DNA of 64,000 nt from assembly GCA_002478765.1 (NCBI GenBank), contig DLQO01000045.1:1-64000 (forward strand). Direction: 5' to 3'. The notes beneath the pieces are model-generated. The model was not told where the DNA came from. It did no database searches and worked only from the letters and a program-made list of their open reading frames with translations. How positions within the stretch are numbered: the stretch's first letter is position 1; every line of letters begins with the position of its first letter. The position numbers and the translations under genes are program-made. The DNA is from Flavobacteriales bacterium UBA7430 (GTDB taxonomy: Bacteria; Bacteroidota; Bacteroidia; Flavobacteriales; UBA7430). This document shows, piece after piece, positions 53,597 to 63,127 of this stretch.

Positions 53597-54949
53597 ATGT
53601 CTACAGACATTCGTATCAAAAGAGGCGTTAGCATTAAGTTGAAAGGATCAGCGGAACGCGTTTACGCCAATATTCCATCTTCGGAATATTACCTTGTAAA
53701 GCCGAGCGATTTTACGGGATTAACACCAAAATTAACAGTAAAAGCTAGTGACAAAGTTCAGGCAGGTTCTCCTTTATTCTTTGACAAGGAAAACTCATCT
53801 GTTGTTATCACATCCCCTGTTAGTGGTGAAGTTACCGAAATTCGTCGTGGTGATAAAAGAAAAATTCTTGCTGTAGTAATTAAGGCTGACGCCACAATTA
53901 CCTACAAAGAGTTCTCCAAATCAGAAGCAAAAGATTTATCTCGTGATCAAATCATCGAGCAAATGTTAGCTTCAGGCTTGTGGCCATTTGTACGTCAGCG
54001 ACCTTTTGCTGTCATTGCAAATCCCACCGATTTACCAAAATCAATTTTCATCTCTGCATTTGACAGTGCTCCATTAGCTTGTGACAGTGATTTTGTTCTT
54101 CACGGGATGGAAAAGGAATTCCAAGACGGACTGAATATTGTAACAAAACTTACGGAAGGTACAACGCACTTAAATATTGATGGCAATTCTAACCCATCTT
54201 CAGTATTCACAAGTGCTAAAGGAGTTCAAATAAATAAAATTTCTGGACCACACCCATCGGGTAATGTTGGTGTTCAAATTCATCACATAGACCCTATTAA
54301 TAAAGGTGAAGTAGTTTGGTACATGTATCCTCAGGACATCATTGCAATCGGTCGTCTTTTCAATGACGGTAAATATGATGCAACGCGACTTGTTGCTTTA
54401 GCTGGATCTCAAATTGAAAAGCCTCGTTACTACAGAACCATTCAAGGTGCTTCCATCACCACAATGACGGAAGAAAATGTCTTGGATCAAAACAATCGAT
54501 ACATCAGTGGTAATGTTCTTACCGGAACAAAAATTGATGCCGACGGACACTTAGGCTTTTACGACAATGAAGTTTGTGTAATTCCTGAAGGTAATGAACC
54601 AGATTTCTTAGGTTGGCTACTTCCAAGTTTTAGTAAGTTTAGTTTATCAAGAACATTCTTCTCTTGGTTAAATCCAAAAAAAGAATTTACCATCTCCGCC
54701 AATATGAATGGAGAAGAACGTGCATACGTTGTTACGGGGCAATATGAAAATGTTCTCCCTATGGACCTATATCCACAACACTTAATTAAAGCCATCATGA
54801 TTGGTGACATTGAGCTGATGGAGAATTTAGGGATTTATGAAGTTGCTGAAGAAGATTTCGCCCTGTGTGAATTCTCTTGTACCTCAAAAACTCCTATCCA
54901 AGAAATTCTTCGGGAAGGTTTGGACTTAGTAAAAAAAGAATGTAGCTAA
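53597..54949 (+). CDS. nqrA: Na+-translocating NADH:quinone reductase subunit A
   Basis: This 450-residue peripheral subunit starts with the NqrA pattern IKRGVSIKLKGSAERVY and contains SPVSGEVTEIRRGDKRKI near 75 and GPHPSGNVGVQIHHIDP near 215. NqrA has no redox cofactor of its own and is linked to quinone binding. It is first of a six-gene operon, with 10 bp to nqrB. Confidence 0.96.
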   Translation: MSTDIRIKRGVSIKLKGSAERVYANIPSSEYYLVKPSDFTGLTPKLTVKASDKVQAGSPLFFDKENSSVVITSPVSGEVTEIRRGDKRKILAVVIKADATITYKEFSKSEAKDLSRDQIIEQMLASGLWPFVRQRPFAVIANPTDLPKSIFISAFDSAPLACDSDFVLHGMEKEFQDGLNIVTKLTEGTTHLNIDGNSNPSSVFTSAKGVQINKISGPHPSGNVGVQIHHIDPINKGEVVWYMYPQDIIAIGRLFNDGKYDATRLVALAGSQIEKPRYYRTIQGASITTMTEENVLDQNNRYISGNVLTGTKIDADGHLGFYDNEVCVIPEGNEPDFLGWLLPSFSKFSLSRTFFSWLNPKKEFTISANMNGEERAYVVTGQYENVLPMDLYPQHLIKAIMIGDIELMENLGIYEVAEEDFALCEFSCTSKTPIQEILREGLDLVKKECS

Positions 54950-54959
54950 AGACAAGACC

Positions 54960-56129
54960 ATGAAATTATTCAGAAATTTACTAGATAACGTTAAGCCTCA
55001 TTTTGTAGACGGTGGGAAGTTAGAAAAACTGTACCCAGCTTACGACGCTTTTGAAACTTTCTTATTTGTTCCAGATCACACTTCAAAGTCAGGAACACAC
55101 ATCCATGATGCGATTGATCTAAAAAGAACCATGTTTACGGTAATTATCGCCCTCATTCCATCTTTGCTATTTGGAATGTGGAACATAGGCTACCAACATT
55201 TTCTTGCACTAGGTCAATTAGAACCTCAGCTATTAGAGGCCTTCTTATTTGGAGCTATGAAAGTAGTCCCAATGATAATCGTTTCATACGGTGTGGGGCT
55301 TGGTATTGAATTTGCCTTTGCCATTTCACGTGGACACTCCGTAAACGAAGGGTACCTGGTTACTGGTTTACTAATACCGATGATTATGCCAGCCGACCTA
55401 CCGCTTTGGATGCTCGGTATAGCCGTTGCATTTTCGGTAGTAATTGGTAAAGAAGTATTTGGTGGTACTGGAATGAATATTCTAAACCCAGCATTAACGG
55501 CTAGAGCCTTTTTGTACTTTGCCTATCCTACCATGATGTCTGGCGACAAAGTTTGGATTTCTTTAAATGATAAAATTCCTGTTGATGGATATTCTGGAGC
55601 GACTGCACTTGCGGACGCTTACAACGGTCTCGCAACCAAAATACCTTCTCTCATGGAGAGTTTTATAGGAAACATTCCCGGTTCAGCTTCTGAGACTTCG
55701 GCGCTACTCATACTTATAGGTGCAGGTTATTTGATTGCGACGGGTGTCGGTTCATGGAGAATCATACTGTCCGGAATTGTTGGTGGTCTGGTAATGACCG
55801 TTATTTTCAACTATTTTGCTGACTCTGTTGAAACGACGAATTACCTACTTCAAATCACTCCTTTCCATCAAATTTGTTTGGGTGGTTTCTTGTTCGGAGT
55901 CGTATTTATGGCAACAGACCCGGTTTCAGCAGCACAAACAACGCGAGGTAAATGGATTTATGGATTCCTAATTGGGATTCTTGGAATTCTAATTCGAGTT
56001 GTAAATCCTGCTTATCCTGAAGGAATCATGATGGCCATCTTGTTCATGAACATCATGGCACCAGTCATCGATCACTACGTGGTCTCTGCAAACGTTAACA
56101 GGAGACTGAAACGAGTAAAAACAGCTTAA
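54960..56129 (+). CDS. nqrB: Na+-NQR subunit B
   Basis: This 389-residue membrane subunit has ten or so helices. The covalent FMN site is T215 in DGYSGATAL (SGAT motif). NqrB carries FMN and riboflavin and takes part in Na+ passage across the inner membrane. It should be flavinylated by the ApbE encoded downstream. Confidence 0.97.
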   Translation: MKLFRNLLDNVKPHFVDGGKLEKLYPAYDAFETFLFVPDHTSKSGTHIHDAIDLKRTMFTVIIALIPSLLFGMWNIGYQHFLALGQLEPQLLEAFLFGAMKVVPMIIVSYGVGLGIEFAFAISRGHSVNEGYLVTGLLIPMIMPADLPLWMLGIAVAFSVVIGKEVFGGTGMNILNPALTARAFLYFAYPTMMSGDKVWISLNDKIPVDGYSGATALADAYNGLATKIPSLMESFIGNIPGSASETSALLILIGAGYLIATGVGSWRIILSGIVGGLVMTVIFNYFADSVETTNYLLQITPFHQICLGGFLFGVVFMATDPVSAAQTTRGKWIYGFLIGILGILIRVVNPAYPEGIMMAILFMNIMAPVIDHYVVSANVNRRLKRVKTA

Positions 56130-56138
56130 TTTACAGAC

Positions 56139-56843
56139 ATGGCAATCAATAAAAACAGTAACAAATACACTTTCAGCTTCGCCGTTGCTATGGTAGCAGT
56201 AGTAGGTACTTTGTTGGCGGTAGCTTCTCAAGGGCTTAAATCGCGTCAAGATAAAAATGCTACGGACAAAAAAATGATCAATATTTTAAGTGCTATTAAT
56301 GTTGAGGCAACTCGGGCTAATGCACAAGAAATGTATAAAAAGTACATCGTAGATTCAAAAATTATCTCGGGCAAAGACTTAAGTGCTAATCCATTTGATG
56401 TAGACATCAAAAAAGAATTTCGAGATAAGAATTTAGACCTAACAGATAGAAACTATCCTCTTTACATCTGTGAGAAAGAAGGCAACAAATACTTCGTAAT
56501 ACCTGTTATTGGAACGGGGCTTTGGGGTCCGATTTGGGGTTTTGTTGCTTTAGAATCTGACTACAAGACAATTTATGGCGCAACCTTCGACCACAAAGCA
56601 GAGACTCCTGGATTAGGTGCTGAAATCAAGTATGCATCATATTCTGACCAGTATACTGGAGAAATGATAACTGACACAACAGGAACATTCCAACCTATCA
56701 TCGTAGTAAAAGATGGTTCTGGTTACGGACTAAACTCTAAAGTTGATGGCATAACTGGTGGTACAATTACTTCCAAAGGAGTTGAAGAAATGACAACTCG
56801 AACATTAGAAGTCTATGCAAACTACTTTAAATCAAAAAATTAA
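56139..56843 (+). CDS. nqrC: Na+-NQR subunit C
   Basis: This 234-residue subunit has one N-terminal membrane helix and an FMN-binding domain with HKAETPGLGAEI near 151. The covalent FMN site reads TGGT (T209) in DGITGGTITSKG, where the usual motif is SGAT. The variant keeps the acceptor Thr. It is somewhat shorter than the Vibrio protein (257). Confidence 0.96.
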   Translation: MAINKNSNKYTFSFAVAMVAVVGTLLAVASQGLKSRQDKNATDKKMINILSAINVEATRANAQEMYKKYIVDSKIISGKDLSANPFDVDIKKEFRDKNLDLTDRNYPLYICEKEGNKYFVIPVIGTGLWGPIWGFVALESDYKTIYGATFDHKAETPGLGAEIKYASYSDQYTGEMITDTTGTFQPIIVVKDGSGYGLNSKVDGITGGTITSKGVEEMTTRTLEVYANYFKSKN

Positions 56844-56848
56844 AGGTT

Positions 56849-57496
56849 ATGGCAGAAAAAAAAGAAGCACTATTCTCCAAGAAAAATCGTAAGTTATTAT
56901 CAGATCCTCTAGATAGTGCAAATCCAATTTCAGTTCAAGTATTAGGAATCTGTTCTGCATTGGCCATTACAGTTCAAATTGAACAAGCATTCGTTATGTC
57001 ATTATCGGTATTAGCTGTAATGATATTTGGAAATATCATAGTATCGATATTACGAAATTTAATCCCTTCAAGAATCCGAATAATTGTTCAATTAGTTGTG
57101 GTTGCTGCATTAGTAATCCTTGTAGACGAAGTTCTGAAAGCCTTCTTACCGGATGTTTCTGAAAAACTATCCGTTTTCGTAGGGTTGATCATATCCAACT
57201 GTATTATAATGGGTCGTTTAGAAGCATTTGCGCTTGGAAATAAAATTTGGCCATCATTCCTAGATGCTATTGGGAATGCAATAGGATATGCCTGGATCCT
57301 TGTTGCCGTAGCACTCTTCAGAGAAGTACTTGGTTCTGGTAAGTTTTGGGGTATACAAATCATTCCTGAATCGTTCTATGAATTGGGGTACATGAACAAT
57401 AACATGATGATTCTTCCACCTATGGCATTAATCACCGTAGCATTAATCATCTGGGCACAACGAAGTAGAAACAAAGACCTAATCGAAGAAAATTAA
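56849..57496 (+). CDS. nqrD: Na+-NQR subunit D
   Basis: This 215-residue integral subunit has six helices and the NqrD/RnfE-type [20 protein letters not shown] near 31. NqrD and NqrE form the intramembrane 2Fe-2S site and part of the ion path. Only 5 bp follow nqrC. Confidence 0.96.
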   Translation: MAEKKEALFSKKNRKLLSDPLDSANPISVQVLGICSALAITVQIEQAFVMSLSVLAVMIFGNIIVSILRNLIPSRIRIIVQLVVVAALVILVDEVLKAFLPDVSEKLSVFVGLIISNCIIMGRLEAFALGNKIWPSFLDAIGNAIGYAWILVAVALFREVLGSGKFWGIQIIPESFYELGYMNNNMMILPPMALITVALIIWAQRSRNKDLIEEN

Positions 57497-57500
57497 GATC

Positions 57501-58118
57501 ATGCTAGACTTAGTAAATATATTCGTTAAATCCATCTTCGTAGACAATATGATTTTTGCCTACTTCTTGGGGATGTGTTCTTACCTAGCCGTATCGAAAA
57601 CTGTTAAAACAGCAGTTGGTTTAGGTGCAGCTGTAATTTTCGTTTTGGGTATTACGGTTCCTATCAATTACTTACTAGAGAATTACGTTTTAAAAGCAGG
57701 TGCTTTAACGTGGTTTTCTGATGACCTAGCAGATGTAGACTTGTCATTCCTAAGTTTCATTATGTTTATTGCTGTCATTGCATCTATGGTACAATTGGTA
57801 GAGATGATCGTTGAAAAAGTATCACCGGCTCTTTATGGAGCCTTGGGTATTTTCCTTCCACTTATTGCTGTAAACTGTTCCATTTTAGGTGGAGCCTTAT
57901 TCATGCAAGAAAGACAGTACTCAACGATTACTGAGGCGACAGTTTTTGCATTAGGCTCAGGAGTGGGATGGTTTTTAGCTATTGTTGCTATTGCTGCAAT
58001 TCGTGAAAAAATTCGTTATTCAAATGTGCCAGCACCACTCAGAGGTTTGGGTATTACATTCATCATTACCGGTTTGATGGGTATCGCCTTTATGAGTTTT
58101 ATGGGTATTCAATTATAA
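57501..58118 (+). CDS. nqrE: Na+-NQR subunit E
   Basis: This 205-residue integral subunit has six helices, with [24 protein letters not shown] at the N-terminus (Cys for the membrane iron centre) and [17 protein letters not shown] near 118. It pairs with NqrD. Confidence 0.96.
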   Translation: MLDLVNIFVKSIFVDNMIFAYFLGMCSYLAVSKTVKTAVGLGAAVIFVLGITVPINYLLENYVLKAGALTWFSDDLADVDLSFLSFIMFIAVIASMVQLVEMIVEKVSPALYGALGIFLPLIAVNCSILGGALFMQERQYSTITEATVFALGSGVGWFLAIVAIAAIREKIRYSNVPAPLRGLGITFIITGLMGIAFMSFMGIQL

Positions 58119-58136
58119 TTCTGAAAAGACACTAAA

Positions 58137-59432
58137 ATGGCTACTACACTTTTATCAACAATTTTTGTATTCCTCGCTGTCGTTTTATCATTAGTGGGTA
58201 TACTACTATTTGCTAAAGCAAAATTATCTCCTGGTGGAAAGGTAAAACTTGTCATCAACGGTGAAAAGGAAATTGAAGTAGAGTCTGGTTCGACGATACT
58301 CTCAACACTAGGTGATAACCAAATCTTCTTACCTTCTGCCTGTGGTGGTGGTGGTACTTGTGCCATGTGTAAGTGTCAGATTACCGAAGGTGGAGGAGAA
58401 ATACTTCCTACAGAAAAACCTTATTTTTCACGTAAAGAAATTGCAAGCGATTGGCGTTTGGGTTGTCAAGTGAAAATTAAAAATGACATGAACATTCAGA
58501 TTCCAGAAGAGATCTTTGGAATTAAGAAGTGGGAATGTGAAGTGATCTCTAACTACAATGTTGCCTCATTTATTAAATCCTTTACGGTAAAACTACCTGA
58601 GGGTGAGAATCTTGATTTTGAGGCAGGTGGGTACATCCAAATCGATGTTCCCGAAGTAGAAGTAGATTTCAAAGACTTTGATATTCGCCCTGAAGCGAAT
58701 GACCCAAGTGGACCAGACAAATTTAAAGCGGAATGGGATAAATTTGATTTGTGGTCTCTTAAAATGAAAAATGACGAAGAATGCTTCCGTGCTTACTCCA
58801 TGGCTAATCACCCTGCAGAAGGTAACATCGTAATGCTAACTATTCGTATAGCTACGCCACCATGGGATCGATCAGTGAATGGGTGGATGGACGTGAATCC
58901 TGGTATTTGTTCTTCGTATGTCTTCTCGCTTAAAGAAGGAGATAAAGTAACAATTTCTGGCCCTTATGGTGAATTCTTCATCAAAGATACAGATGCTGAA
59001 ATGGTTTACATTGGTGGTGGTGCAGGAATGGCTCCTATGCGTTCCCACTTGTTCCACTTATTCCACACATTGAAAACTGACCGTAAAGTAACATATTACT
59101 ATGGTGGTCGTTCAAGAAGAGAGTTATTCTATGAGGAAGACTTCCGTCAAATTGAAAAAGAATTCCCGAACTTCAAGTTTCACCTCGTTCTTTCAGAACC
59201 TGCTCCAGAAGACAATTGGACAGAAAAGAAAAGCTTAGATGATAATGGAGACGGTTTCTTAGGTTTCGTGCACAACGCTGTAATTGAACACCATTTGACT
59301 TCTCACGATGCTCCTGAAGATATTGAATTCTACTTCTGCGGGCCTCCTATGATGAACCAAGCAGTTCTGAAAATGTGTGACGACTGGGGAGTACCTCCAG
59401 AAAATGTTGCCTTTGACGACTTTGGAGGCTAA
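58137..59432 (+). CDS. nqrF: Na+-NQR subunit F (NADH dehydrogenase)
   Basis: This 431-residue subunit takes electrons from NADH. It has one N-terminal helix (4-24), a ferredoxin domain with [15 protein letters not shown] near 67-81 and the fourth Cys in WRLGCQV, then an FAD domain (RAYSMANHP near 219) and an NADH domain ([13 protein letters not shown] near 285; FYFCGPPMM near 400). An insert of about 25 acidic residues precedes RAYS compared with the Vibrio protein. Confidence 0.97.
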   Translation: MATTLLSTIFVFLAVVLSLVGILLFAKAKLSPGGKVKLVINGEKEIEVESGSTILSTLGDNQIFLPSACGGGGTCAMCKCQITEGGGEILPTEKPYFSRKEIASDWRLGCQVKIKNDMNIQIPEEIFGIKKWECEVISNYNVASFIKSFTVKLPEGENLDFEAGGYIQIDVPEVEVDFKDFDIRPEANDPSGPDKFKAEWDKFDLWSLKMKNDEECFRAYSMANHPAEGNIVMLTIRIATPPWDRSVNGWMDVNPGICSSYVFSLKEGDKVTISGPYGEFFIKDTDAEMVYIGGGAGMAPMRSHLFHLFHTLKTDRKVTYYYGGRSRRELFYEEDFRQIEKEFPNFKFHLVLSEPAPEDNWTEKKSLDDNGDGFLGFVHNAVIEHHLTSHDAPEDIEFYFCGPPMMNQAVLKMCDDWGVPPENVAFDDFGG

Positions 59433-59448
59433 AAGAATAAAATATACT

Positions 59449-59475
59449 AAGACTCGCGAAAGCGGGTCTTTTTTT
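59449..59475 (+). terminator. Intrinsic terminator of the nqr operon
   Basis: AAGACTCGC and GCGGGTCTT pair around a GAAA loop, followed by five or more T. It ends the nqrA-F transcript before apbE. Confidence 0.85.
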
Positions 59476-59517
59476 ATGTTGTGAAATGATCTAAAACAAG
59501 CATTTCATCTTTTTAAT

Positions 59518-59525
59518 TACATTTG
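59518..59525 (+). promoter_or_regulatory. Promoter -7 element of apbE
   Basis: TACATTTG matches TAnnTTTG, 9 bp before the apbE start codon. With the terminator upstream, apbE has its own transcription unit; the leader would be nearly absent. Confidence 0.55.
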
Positions 59526-59534
59526 TAGACACTC

Positions 59535-60542
59535 ATGAAAAACCTACTCTATTTCGTCACTCTCTTGTTATTCTCTTGCGGGACAATTCCTACCAACAAA
59601 TCGTTGGTCAGCAACTTTGGCTACACACAAGGAACAACCTACAACATTCGTTACATGAGTCCTAATGGAGAAGATCTCAAGAATGACATCAATCGTGTAC
59701 TACAACAAGTTGATTATTCATTATCTACTTACAAAACGGAGTCTACCATCAGTAAGATAAACCGAAATGAATCAACAAAAACGGACTCATTATTTGTGCG
59801 CGTTTTTGAAGCGGCTGTGAGAATAGCTGAAGAAACAAATGGTTCATTTGACCCAACAATTGCTCCAATCGTCAATTACTGGGGCTTTGGTTTTGAGCAA
59901 CCGCAAAACACAGACAAAGAGCTGCACGCTAATCTCATGAAAACAGTAGGCTATGAAAAGCTTCAGCTGAAAGAGAATTTACTTTTTAAAACAAACCCAA
60001 ACACACAACTAGACTTCAATGCCATCGCTCAAGGATTTACAGTTGATTTGATCGGAGAGGAATTACAAAAAAAAGGGATTAACGACTACATGATCGAAGT
60101 TGGTGGAGAACTGAAGTGCAAAGGGTATAATGCTGATAATATGCTTTGGCGAATAGGCATCGATAAACCGACCGAAAACCTTCAGGAAAATCGATTTCAA
60201 GCCATCATAGAAGTTCATGATATGGCAGTTGCAAGCTCTGGGAACTATCGCAAGTTTAAAGTTGACGATCAGGACGGTTCAAAATATGCCCATACCATAC
60301 ATCCAAAAACTGGGAAACCCATTCAAACAGATTTATTGAGTGTTACCATTCTAAGTAAATCTTGTATGGAAGCCGATGCTTATGCTACGGCATGTATGGT
60401 TATGGGAGTAGAAAAGAGTCTTAAATTCCTTAAGAAACATCCGGATTTGGATGCATTACTAATTTACACCGGACCTCAGGGTCAATGGTTAAATTACCAA
60501 ACAGAAGGGTTTGCAACCATCAGTATTTACCAGGAACGTTAA
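59535..60542 (+). CDS. apbE: FAD:protein FMN transferase (ApbE)
   Basis: This 335-residue lipoprotein has the signal MKNLLYFVTLLLFSC. It attaches FMN from FAD to Thr in target proteins in the periplasm; NqrB and NqrC are the evident clients here. Motifs are FDPTIAPIVNYWGFG near 109, LDFNAIAQGFTVDLIG near 158, MIEVGGELKCKG near 185 and ASSGNYRKF near 228. It follows nqrF by 102 bp. Confidence 0.95.
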   Translation: MKNLLYFVTLLLFSCGTIPTNKSLVSNFGYTQGTTYNIRYMSPNGEDLKNDINRVLQQVDYSLSTYKTESTISKINRNESTKTDSLFVRVFEAAVRIAEETNGSFDPTIAPIVNYWGFGFEQPQNTDKELHANLMKTVGYEKLQLKENLLFKTNPNTQLDFNAIAQGFTVDLIGEELQKKGINDYMIEVGGELKCKGYNADNMLWRIGIDKPTENLQENRFQAIIEVHDMAVASSGNYRKFKVDDQDGSKYAHTIHPKTGKPIQTDLLSVTILSKSCMEADAYATACMVMGVEKSLKFLKKHPDLDALLIYTGPQGQWLNYQTEGFATISIYQER

Positions 60543-60592
60543 CCGACACGTACTTAAATCCTTTGTTAATATTCTTAAAACTACAAACTGTC

Positions 60593-61168
60593 ATGAAAAT
60601 CGTTTTTGCTACAAATAACCCAAATAAACTAAAGGAAATTAAAGCTCTTGTGCCTGACAAAATTAAAATCGTGAGTTTAATTGATATCGGTTGTACTGAA
60701 GACATTCCCGAAACAGGTGATACTTTAGAAGACAATGCCTTTCAGAAAGCAAATTACGTCAAGGACCATTATGGATACGATTGCTTTGCTGACGATACCG
60801 GGTTAGAAGTTGATGCTCTTAACGGAAATCCGGGTGTTTATTCTGCCCGCTATGCTGGCCCTAATCGTAATGCTGAAGCTAACATGGGGAAAATCCTCTC
60901 AGAGCTCGATGGTAACAACCATCGTAAAGCAAATTTCAGGACAGCTATCGCTCTAATTTTAAATGGAAATAAACATCTTTTTGAAGGAAAAGTTGAAGGT
61001 GAAATTAGTACAGAGAAACTAGGAGAAAAGGGCTTTGGTTACGACCCAATTTTTGTACCAAAAAATGAAAAACGTAGTTTTGCACAAATGACACTCCAAG
61101 AAAAAGGAGAAGTTAGTCATCGAGGTAAAGCTGTCAAAAAATTAATAGAATACCTCAACCACTTATAG
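60593..61168 (+). CDS. rdgB: XTP/dITP diphosphatase (RdgB/HAM1)
   Basis: This 191-residue house-cleaning pyrophosphatase removes ITP, XTP and their deoxy forms. The start at ATG 60593 gives the hallmark MKIVFATNNPNKLKEI; an ATG at 60485 lies inside apbE and adds 36 unrelated residues. Other motifs are FADDTGLEVDALNGNPGVYSARYAG near 63 and GFGYDPIFVP near 147. Length is standard. Confidence 0.95.
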   Translation: MKIVFATNNPNKLKEIKALVPDKIKIVSLIDIGCTEDIPETGDTLEDNAFQKANYVKDHYGYDCFADDTGLEVDALNGNPGVYSARYAGPNRNAEANMGKILSELDGNNHRKANFRTAIALILNGNKHLFEGKVEGEISTEKLGEKGFGYDPIFVPKNEKRSFAQMTLQEKGEVSHRGKAVKKLIEYLNHL

Positions 61169-61267
61169 AATTAAACCCAATAGAATATTTGGTGCATTAA
61201 AGAAGGGAGACCTAAAATTGTTAATATCTTACTCATGTAAAAAAGGTGATAAAATCAAAACATCTTT

Positions 61268-61275
61268 TATATTTG
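61268..61275 (+). promoter_or_regulatory. Promoter -7 element of dnaX
   Basis: TATATTTG matches TAnnTTTG, 28 bp upstream of the dnaX start. Confidence 0.65.
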
Positions 61276-61303
61276 AAAGTACTTCAACCAGTAATGATTA
61301 CCC

Positions 61304-63070
61304 ATGACAAATTTCATTGTATCGGCACGTAAATATAGACCTCAAACCTTCGACACGGTGGTAGGACAACAGTCTATAACCAATACGCTGAAAAATGCCA
61401 TTATCAATAATCATTTGGCTCAAGCTTTTTTGTTCTGTGGCCCCAGAGGTGTAGGTAAAACTACTTGCGCTCGTATACTTGCAAAAACAATCAATTGTTT
61501 AAATCTTTCCGAAGCAACCGAAGCATGTAATGCATGTGAATCTTGCACATCATTTAACGAACAACACTCCTTTAACATACACGAGTTAGACGCTGCCTCT
61601 AACAATTCTGTTGAAGACATTCGAAATCTGGTTGAACAAGTACGAATTCCACCACAAGTAGGCGATCGGAAAATCTACATCATTGATGAGGTTCACATGC
61701 TCTCTCAAGCAGCTTTTAACGCATTCCTTAAGACATTGGAAGAGCCTCCAGCTCATGCTATTTTCATATTGGCCACAACCGAGAAGCATAAGATCATCCC
61801 AACGATTCTGTCTCGATGTCAAATTTTCGACTTTAAACGAATCCAAGTAGAAGATGTAGCAAAACATCTAGGTGAAATATGCAAACAGGAAAACATAGAA
61901 TTTGAATCAGATGCTTTACACATCATTGGTCAAAAAGCAGACGGTGCTTTACGAGATGGACTTTCAATTTTTGATAGAATGGTTAGCTTCAACCAAGCAA
62001 AAATAACCTACAAAGACACTATTGAAAATTTAAATATTCTTGATTATGATTATTACTTCAAAGTCATTGATCAAGCTTTACAGCAAGACATACCCTCTAC
62101 TCTACTAACATTCAACGACATACTTAAAAAAGGATTTGACGGACACAACTTCATCAACGGTCTTGCTGAACACCTCAGAAATGTCTTGGTATGCAAGAAC
62201 CCAAAAACAGTAGAGCTTATTGAAGTTGGAGATACCATTAAAACAAAATACGTTACTCAATCTCAAAATTGCAATCAAGACTTTATTTTGAGAGCTTTAG
62301 AACTATGTAATGAATGTGACGTTCAATATAAATCCAGCAGAAACCAGAGACTCCTCATTGAGCTGGGCTTGATGCAAATTTGTTCACTTTCCTCAGAAGG
62401 TGGACTAAAAAAAAAACGTCATAAGTCATTCATCATAGCGCACACCTCACTTCACAAAACAAATTCAAAGCAAACAGTTTCGCCGAGTTCCATCAAAGAA
62501 CAAATCAACCATTCCTATACTCAAAGGCCCGAACCAACTAAGGCTGAAAAATCGCAGAAAGCAAAACTCAAAAAAGCAAATCCTGCAATTTTAAATAAAA
62601 TTAAAACAAGTGGACTGAGTGGTTTATCCATAAACCAATTTCTCAATAAAAAGGAGACTGAAGAAAGCGAGCTAGAAATAAAAGCCGCTACGGGAGAATC
62701 TCGATCCGATTTCAGAGAAGACCAATTAAATCCACTCTGGTTGGAGTATGCAAAAACCATAGAGAACAAAGGTAAAATATCCCTTTTCCGACTGTTTTCA
62801 CAACAATTTCCGAAAATTGACAACAACTACCTACTTCATTTCCCCGTCGAAAGTCAGGCACTAGCAGAAGATCTACAAGCTGAGAAACCGGAATTACTTA
62901 CGTTTTTGCGGAAATCATTAAATAATTATGGGATAAATATCGACTTCCCAGTTGTAGCCGTTGAAGAAAGCAAAACATTATACACACCTCAAGACAAATA
63001 CAAACACATGGTCGAAAAGCATCCCAAGTTAATGTATCTGAAAAAACTGTTAGATCTAGATTTAAACTAA
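61304..63070 (+). CDS. dnaX: DNA polymerase III subunit gamma/tau
   Basis: This 588-residue clamp-loader ATPase has Walker A GPRGVGKT (46-53), the zinc module C65/C75/C78/C81, IDEVHMLSQAAFNAFLKTLEEPP near 127 and the sensor ILSRCQ near 168. The linker after about 375 is Lys-rich, and a C-terminal domain (about 465-588) would bind the polymerase. No slippery A-run frameshift site equivalent to the E. coli gamma signal was identified with confidence. Confidence 0.95.
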   Translation: MTNFIVSARKYRPQTFDTVVGQQSITNTLKNAIINNHLAQAFLFCGPRGVGKTTCARILAKTINCLNLSEATEACNACESCTSFNEQHSFNIHELDAASNNSVEDIRNLVEQVRIPPQVGDRKIYIIDEVHMLSQAAFNAFLKTLEEPPAHAIFILATTEKHKIIPTILSRCQIFDFKRIQVEDVAKHLGEICKQENIEFESDALHIIGQKADGALRDGLSIFDRMVSFNQAKITYKDTIENLNILDYDYYFKVIDQALQQDIPSTLLTFNDILKKGFDGHNFINGLAEHLRNVLVCKNPKTVELIEVGDTIKTKYVTQSQNCNQDFILRALELCNECDVQYKSSRNQRLLIELGLMQICSLSSEGGLKKKRHKSFIIAHTSLHKTNSKQTVSPSSIKEQINHSYTQRPEPTKAEKSQKAKLKKANPAILNKIKTSGLSGLSINQFLNKKETEESELEIKAATGESRSDFREDQLNPLWLEYAKTIENKGKISLFRLFSQQFPKIDNNYLLHFPVESQALAEDLQAEKPELLTFLRKSLNNYGINIDFPVVAVEESKTLYTPQDKYKHMVEKHPKLMYLKKLLDLDLN

Positions 63071-63127
63071 GCTACATCTACATAATTTATGTTGATCCTG
63101 AAATCAACAAGAAAAAATCAAACAAAA

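Noticed and set aside
60485..60592. Longer RdgB starting inside apbE
   Set aside because: The 36 extra residues come from the apbE coding region in another frame; family members start at MKIVFATNN.
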